From NCBI GenBank assembly GCA_029865405.1, contig JAOUGZ010000247.1, forward strand, positions 1 through 5,053: a stretch of DNA of 5,053 bases. Direction: 5' to 3'. The DNA is from Betaproteobacteria bacterium. GTDB lineage: Bacteria; Pseudomonadota; Gammaproteobacteria; Burkholderiales; SG8-39. Shown one piece after another: positions 1 through 5,053 of this stretch; position 1 is the first letter of the stretch, and each line of letters starts with the position of its first letter. The position numbers and the translations under genes were made by a program. The notes under the pieces were generated by a model, which made no database searches, was not told the origin of the DNA, and worked only from the letters and a program-made list of their open reading frames with translations.

Positions 1-26
1 CCGCGGCGGGTCAGGCTTCGGCGAAG

Positions 27-398
27 CTAGGCGAGCGGGGGTCGGTCGAGCGGGTCGGAACGGAACGCCGGCGCGACGCGCCCGGCGAACTGGATGCGGT
101 CTTGCGCAACCGCAGGCGCACTCAGGGCCTGCGCGGCGGAAGGCGCGAACGCAGCCCCGGAGCAGTGCTCCACGCAGGCGCTGCACAAAGGCGTGGTGCT
201 CTTGGCCGGGGAATCGTCGCTGTCGTGATGCTCCTGCGCGCCCGAACCGTGGCCCGTGTCCGCGTGCGCCGCGATGGCCGGCTCGTCATGCGCTGCGGCG
301 CACAGGCCGATGGTCACCGCCGCCACCGCCCTGAGGGGCATCAGGGCGGCGAGCAGCAGAATAACCAGCGTTTTCAGCGTGATCCGCATTGAACGCAT
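27..398 (-). CDS. Small secreted His/Asp-rich, Cys-containing protein, possible metal-resistance accessory (CzcI/DUF2946-like)
   Basis: A 123-residue protein if started at the ATG at 398. A GTG at 410 would add four residues and an ATG at 389 would remove three; none has a strong Shine-Dalgarno. Residues 1-27 form a signal peptide: basic start (MRSMRITLK), hydrophobic core LVILLLAALM, then PLRAVAA with likely cleavage near residue 27. The mature part should be periplasmic. It has a His/Asp-rich stretch at about 37-61 (including HADTGHG and EHHDSDD), a C-x2-C-x3-C cluster (Cys72, Cys75, Cys79) and a C-terminal DPLDRPPLA. This layout resembles the small proteins encoded at the front of CzcCBA-type cation efflux operons; that is an inference from remembered family patterns, and no efflux gene is visible. 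A gap of 64 bases separates it from the oxidoreductase, so it may belong to a different unit continuing leftwards past base 1. It ends in TAG. Real gene: fairly sure. Function: tentative. Confidence 0.72.
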   Translation of the reverse strand: MRSMRITLKTLVILLLAALMPLRAVAAVTIGLCAAAHDEPAIAAHADTGHGSGAQEHHDSDDSPAKSTTPLCSACVEHCSGAAFAPSAAQALSAPAVAQDRIQFAGRVAPAFRSDPLDRPPLA

Positions 399-462
399 TA
401 TGACATGCACCCGCGGTACTGGTTCCCTGTGCTGCTGCCCAATGATGATAGTGCGAAATGAA

Positions 463-2013
463 TCACTTCAGATCCCGCAGCACTTCCCGCGCGCAGTTGT
501 GGCCCGGCGCGCCCGTGACCCCGCCACCCGGGTGCGCCCCCGAGCCGCACAGGTACAGTCCCGGCACCGGCGTGCGATAGTCGGCGTGCCCGAGCACCGG
601 GCGCGCCGACCAGAGCTGGTCGAGCGAGAGCTGGCCGTGAAAGATGTCGCCGCCCGTCAGCCCGAACTCGTGCTCGAGGTCGAGGGGCGAAAGCGCACTA
701 TGCGCGATCACGCTCTGCCGGAAGCCCGGCGCGTGAGACTCGACGACATCAAGAATGCGTTCGATGGCCTCGGGTTTGCGCGTCGACCAGTCCGCCTCGG
801 GCGCGAAGTGCTGGCAGAACAGGCTCGCCACGTGCGCGCCCTTCGGCGCAAGCGTGTCGTCGAGCGTGCTCGCGATAACCATCTCGACGATAGGCGCGCG
901 CGCCATGCCGTCGGCCCGTGCGTCGAGATAGGCGCGGTCCATGTAGCCGAGCGACGCCGCCATGATGATGCCGGAAGCATGGTGCGGCCCCGGCTCGGGC
1001 AGGCAGGTAAACGTCGGCAGGGCGCTGAGCGCGACATTCATGCGGAACGAGGCCGAGCCGCACTTGTAGCGCTCGATGCGCTCGCGGAAGTCGCGCTCCA
1101 GCAACGACGCATCGACCATCTTCAGGAACAAGAGCTTCGGATTCACGTTCGCCACCACGGCGCGCCCCGCGATCTCGCGTCCGTCCTCGAGTACCGCGAC
1201 ACCGGGCCGCACCGCCGCCACCGGTGCATCGCATTCAATCTCGACGCCCAGGCGCCGCGCCTCGGCGGCGAGTGCCTCGCTGATCGCGCCCATGCCGCCG
1301 ATGGCATGGCCCCACTGGCTACGCTTGCCGTTCACCTCGCCGAAGCAGTGATGCAGGAGCACATAGGCCGTGCCGGGGTGATAAGGGCTCGCGTAGCTGC
1401 CGACGACGGCGTCGAAACCGAAAACCGCCTTTACCGGATCAGACTCGAACCAATCCTCCAGCCAGTCGGCGGCGCTGCGCGCGAACAGTCCCAGCAGGTC
1501 GCGCCGCGCCACCATGTCGAGCTCCTTCATCCGCCAGCCGGTGCGCAGGGCGGCCAGAGCGTCGCGTGCGCCGCCGCCGACATTGGGCGGCGTTTCCAGC
1601 GCGAGCGCGCGCAAGACATCCGCCACGCGCTCGAGACGCGCCCAGTATGCGGGCAGCCGCGCGGCGTCGCGCGCCGAGAACCGGGCGAACTCGCGCTGCG
1701 TCGCCTCTTCCCCGCCGCCGACCTTCAGGTAGCCATTGTCCAGCGGCAGGAAATTCGCGACGGGCCGCTCCACGATCCGCAGGCCGTGCTCGGCAAGACG
1801 CAGATCGCGGATCACTTTCGCCTGCAGCAGGCTCACGGTGTAGGCGGCGACGGAGTTGCGGAATCCCGGATGAAACTCCTCCGTCACCGCGGCGCCGCCG
1901 ACTCTTGCGCGGCGCTCGAGCACCTTCACCTTCAGGCCGCCGCGCGCAAGGTAGCAGGCGCAGGTGAGGCCGTTGTGGCCGGCACCGACGATCACCGCGT
2001 CGTAGCGGCTCAC
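463..2013 (-). CDS. FAD-dependent oxidoreductase, phytoene dehydrogenase-like (PYROXD2-type)
   Basis: A 516-residue flavoprotein of the amine oxidase/phytoene desaturase superfamily (COG1233 type); its substrate cannot be read from sequence. Residues 5-42 form the FAD-binding Rossmann unit: glycine loop GAGHNG 10-15, acidic strand end Glu33 and GG at 39-40. HAIGGMGAISEALAAEARRL (236-255) is the usual helix after the glycine pair that precedes the second FAD-domain strand. Near the C-terminus come GGDIFHGQLSLDQLW (454-468) and GLYLCGSGAHPGGGVTGAPG (485-504), the closing FAD motif of the family; its form fits the PYROXD2-like branch better than true carotenoid desaturases. There is no signal peptide and no clear membrane span. 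The GTG at 2013 is the only possible upstream start: an in-frame TAG lies at 2025-2023 and the Rossmann strand begins at residue 5. The gene starts 4 bases after the glmS stop, so it is probably translated from the same mRNA. It ends in TGA. No carotenoid gene is adjacent, so a role in carotenoid synthesis should not be assumed. Confidence 0.9.
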   Translation of the reverse strand: MSRYDAVIVGAGHNGLTCACYLARGGLKVKVLERRARVGGAAVTEEFHPGFRNSVAAYTVSLLQAKVIRDLRLAEHGLRIVERPVANFLPLDNGYLKVGGGEEATQREFARFSARDAARLPAYWARLERVADVLRALALETPPNVGGGARDALAALRTGWRMKELDMVARRDLLGLFARSAADWLEDWFESDPVKAVFGFDAVVGSYASPYHPGTAYVLLHHCFGEVNGKRSQWGHAIGGMGAISEALAAEARRLGVEIECDAPVAAVRPGVAVLEDGREIAGRAVVANVNPKLLFLKMVDASLLERDFRERIERYKCGSASFRMNVALSALPTFTCLPEPGPHHASGIIMAASLGYMDRAYLDARADGMARAPIVEMVIASTLDDTLAPKGAHVASLFCQHFAPEADWSTRKPEAIERILDVVESHAPGFRQSVIAHSALSPLDLEHEFGLTGGDIFHGQLSLDQLWSARPVLGHADYRTPVPGLYLCGSGAHPGGGVTGAPGHNCAREVLRDLK

Positions 2014-2017
2014 CGCC

Positions 2018-3835
2018 CTACTCTACGGTGACCGACTTGGCGAGGTTGCGCGGCTTGTCGACGTCGGTGCCGCGCGCGAGCGCCGCGTGATAGGCGAGGA
2101 GCTGCAGCGGCACCACGTGCAGGATGGGCGAAAGGAGCCCGTAGTGCTCGGGCAGCCGGATCACGTGCATGCCTTCCTGCGGCGCGATGCGCGTGTCGGC
2201 GTCGGCGAGGACGTAGAGCTCGCCGCCGCGCGCCCGCACTTCCTGCATGTTGGATTTCACCTTCTCGAGAAGAGCGTCGTTCGGCGCCACCGTCACCACC
2301 GGCATGTCCCGCGTGACGAGGGCCAGCGGCCCGTGCTTGAGCTCACCCGCTGGGTACGCCTCGGCGTGTATGTAGGAGATCTCTTTCAGCTTGAGCGCGC
2401 CCTCCAGCGCGATCGGGTAGTGCAGCCCGCGCCCGAGGAACAGCGCGTGCTCCTTCTTCGCGAAGCGCGCGGCCCACGCCATCACCTGCGGCTCCAGCGC
2501 CAGCGCTGCGGCCAATGCCTGGGGCAGTTGGCGCAGGCGCTTCATGTGCTCGCGCTCGCTGCGCGCCGCAAGCCGTCGGCGCAGCTTGGCGAGCGTGAGC
2601 GCGAGCAAATACAGTGCGGTGAGCTGCGTGGTGAAGGCTTTGGTGGAGGCGACGCCGATTTCGACCCCGGCGTGGGTGAGGAACTTGAGGCGCGTCTCGC
2701 GCATCATGGCGCTGGTGGCGACGTTGCAGATGGCAAGGGTGCGCTTCTGGCCCAGTTTGACCGCGTGGCGCAGCGCGGCGAGCGTATCCGCGGTCTCGCC
2801 CGATTGCGACACGACCACCACCAGCGTTGCCGGATCGGGCACGCTGTCGCGGTAGCGGTACTCGCTCGCGATCTCCACCTGCACCGGCAGACGCGCGAGG
2901 GTTTCGATCCAGTGCTTCGCCGTCAATCCGGAGTAGTAGCTCGTGCCGCAGGCGAGAATGAGGACGCTGTTTGCGCCCTGCAGCGTTCGCTCGGCGCCCT
3001 TGCCGAAAAGTGCCGGGGTCACTGCTTCGATGCCCTCGAGCGTCGCGGCCACGGCGCTCGGCTGCTCGAAGATCTCCTTCTGCATGTAGTGGCTGTAGGG
3101 CCCGAGTTCCACGGCCGCGCTGCCGGCCTTCACTACGCGCACCTCGCGCTCGACTTCCCGGTCGGCGGCGTCGCGAACGCGAAAGGCAGAGAGCTCGATC
3201 TCCGCCACATCGCCCTCCTCCAAATAGGCGATGCGATCGGTGGTGCCGGCGAGGGCCAGCGCGTCGGAGGCGAGGAACATCTCGTTCGCGCCCACGCCCA
3301 CCACCAGCGGACTGCCGGCCCGCGCGCCGACGACTCGGTGCGGTTGCCCCTTCGCGACCACCGCGATGGCGTAGGCGCCGGCCAGGCGCTTCACCGCACG
3401 GCGCACGGCCAGGAACAGGTCGCCGTCGTACAGGCTATGCACGAGATGCGCGATGACCTCGGTGTCCGTCTGGCTTTCGAACTGGTAGCCGAGCCCCTGC
3501 AGCTCCGCGCGGAGCTCTTCGTAATTCTCGATGATGCCGTTGTGCACCAATGCGATCTCGTCGCGCGAGACCATGGGGTGCGCGTTGTGCGTTGCCGGGG
3601 CGCCATGCGTCGCCCAGCGCGTATGCGCGATGGCGGTTTCGGACGCGAGCGCGAGTTTGCTGATCTGGTCGGCGAGATCCGCGACGCGCGCGACGCTGCG
3701 CAGACGGCCGAGCCCGCCTTGCGCCAGTGCGGCTACGCCGCAGGAGTCGTAACCCCGATATTCGAGCCGGCGCAGGCCTTCGACCAGCACCGGGACGATG
3801 TCGCGCCGGGCCGCGGCGCCGACGATTCCGCACAT
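2018..3835 (-). CDS. glmS: Glutamine--fructose-6-phosphate aminotransferase (isomerizing), glucosamine-6-phosphate synthase
   Basis: Makes glucosamine-6-phosphate and glutamate from fructose-6-phosphate and glutamine, the entry step to UDP-GlcNAc. It has 605 residues against 609 in E. coli, so it is full length. The N-terminal class II glutaminase begins MCGIVGA; Cys2 becomes the nucleophile once Met is removed, which fixes the ATG at 3835. Further glutaminase motifs are RGYDS 27-31, HTRWATHG 71-78, HNGIIEN 98-104 and DTEVIAHL 124-131. A linker with [10 protein letters not shown] (250-259) leads to the first SIS sugar-isomerase domain: CGTSYYSG 296-303, SQSGETADT 343-351, [11 protein letters not shown] 394-404. 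The second SIS domain has LFLGRG 465-470, [20 protein letters not shown] 479-498 and KHGPLAL 500-506 (His501). The C-terminal tail [15 protein letters not shown] carries the sugar-binding lysine (Lys600). The gene ends in TAG. The start lies 3 bases past the glmU stop, so the 5' leader in which enterobacterial GlmZ sRNA would act, or a glmS ribozyme would sit, is absent. Nothing looks damaged. Confidence 0.99.
   Translation of the reverse strand: MCGIVGAAARRDIVPVLVEGLRRLEYRGYDSCGVAALAQGGLGRLRSVARVADLADQISKLALASETAIAHTRWATHGAPATHNAHPMVSRDEIALVHNGIIENYEELRAELQGLGYQFESQTDTEVIAHLVHSLYDGDLFLAVRRAVKRLAGAYAIAVVAKGQPHRVVGARAGSPLVVGVGANEMFLASDALALAGTTDRIAYLEEGDVAEIELSAFRVRDAADREVEREVRVVKAGSAAVELGPYSHYMQKEIFEQPSAVAATLEGIEAVTPALFGKGAERTLQGANSVLILACGTSYYSGLTAKHWIETLARLPVQVEIASEYRYRDSVPDPATLVVVVSQSGETADTLAALRHAVKLGQKRTLAICNVATSAMMRETRLKFLTHAGVEIGVASTKAFTTQLTALYLLALTLAKLRRRLAARSEREHMKRLRQLPQALAAALALEPQVMAWAARFAKKEHALFLGRGLHYPIALEGALKLKEISYIHAEAYPAGELKHGPLALVTRDMPVVTVAPNDALLEKVKSNMQEVRARGGELYVLADADTRIAPQEGMHVIRLPEHYGLLSPILHVVPLQLLAYHAALARGTDVDKPRNLAKSVTVE
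2021..2024 (-). promoter_or_regulatory. Weak ribosome binding site of the oxidoreductase
   Basis: Read on the minus strand this is AGAG, 7 bases before the GTG start and inside the final codons of glmS. It is short. With the GTG start it suggests low independent initiation and dependence on translational coupling with glmS. Confidence 0.3.
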
Positions 3836-3838
3836 GGT

Positions 3839-5053
<1,215 letters not shown>

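Noticed and set aside
15..27. Inverted repeat GCTTCG-G-CGAAGC just at the end of the small gene, considered as a terminator
   Set aside because: It forms only a five-pair stem with a three-base loop, overlaps the stop codon, and has no T-run after it on the minus strand. Such short palindromes are common in GC-rich DNA.
399..462. MerR-type metal-responsive promoter ahead of the small gene
   Set aside because: I looked for a -35/-10 pair with the long 19-20 base spacer and a dyad between them and did not find one; only isolated -10-like hexamers are present.
463..2013. Calling the oxidoreductase a carotenoid (phytoene) desaturase, crtI
   Set aside because: It shares the superfamily FAD motifs, but its C-terminal motifs match the PYROXD2-like branch better and no carotenoid synthesis gene is present nearby.
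2014..2017. Possible glmS-associated ribozyme or small-RNA target site around glmS
   Set aside because: The glmS ribozyme is known from the 5' leader of Gram-positive glmS genes. Here glmS starts 3 bases after glmU and is followed 4 bases later by the next gene, so no untranslated space exists on either side.
256..2031. A 591-codon open reading frame on the plus strand covering the whole oxidoreductase gene
   Set aside because: Its codons lie exactly opposite those of the oxidoreductase, so a stop would need TTA, CTA or TCA in the sense gene, codons that are rare in GC-rich genes. The predicted protein is rich in Arg, Ala, His and Gln and shows no recognisable domain, while the minus-strand reading is an unmistakable flavoprotein.
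2971..3456. A 161-codon plus-strand frame within glmS
   Set aside because: Antisense shadow of a well-conserved gene; the product is mostly Arg, Pro and Ala with no domain or convincing start signal.

Overview
This GC-rich window carries four genes, all on the minus strand and all ordinary bacterial protein-coding genes. The glmU-glmS order, the sequence of both enzymes and the strong preference for G or C at third codon positions suggest a proteobacterium. A betaproteobacterium is my best guess, an inference from the style of the proteins and not from any marker gene. I saw no rRNA, tRNA, CRISPR array, insertion sequence or prophage gene.

Layout in the direction of transcription (right to left): (1) glmU at 5053-3839, cut by the window edge and lacking about its first 50 codons. 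(2) glmS at 3835-2018, complete. (3) An FAD-dependent oxidoreductase of the phytoene dehydrogenase-like (PYROXD2-type) family at 2013-463, complete. (4) After a short, more AT-rich gap, a small secreted His/Asp-rich and Cys-containing protein at 398-27. It looks like the accessory proteins encoded beside CzcCBA-type metal efflux genes. The first three genes are separated by only 3 and 4 bases and are almost certainly co-transcribed. The small gene may instead begin the next unit, which would lie off the left end.

GlmS and GlmU are the first and last enzymes of UDP-N-acetylglucosamine synthesis: fructose-6-phosphate to glucosamine-6-phosphate (GlmS), then, after GlmM (not in this window), glucosamine-1-phosphate to UDP-GlcNAc (GlmU). 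This feeds peptidoglycan and lipopolysaccharide. The oxidoreductase has no known place in that pathway.

I found no clearly new biological system. The points worth a second look are: altered residues in the GlmU uridyltransferase sugar pocket; glmU and glmS lying in one reading frame, split only by an amber codon and one further codon; tight coupling of an oxidoreductase of unknown substrate to glmUS; and the small putative metal-binding protein. A very long open frame on the plus strand over the oxidoreductase is explained as a codon-bias shadow.
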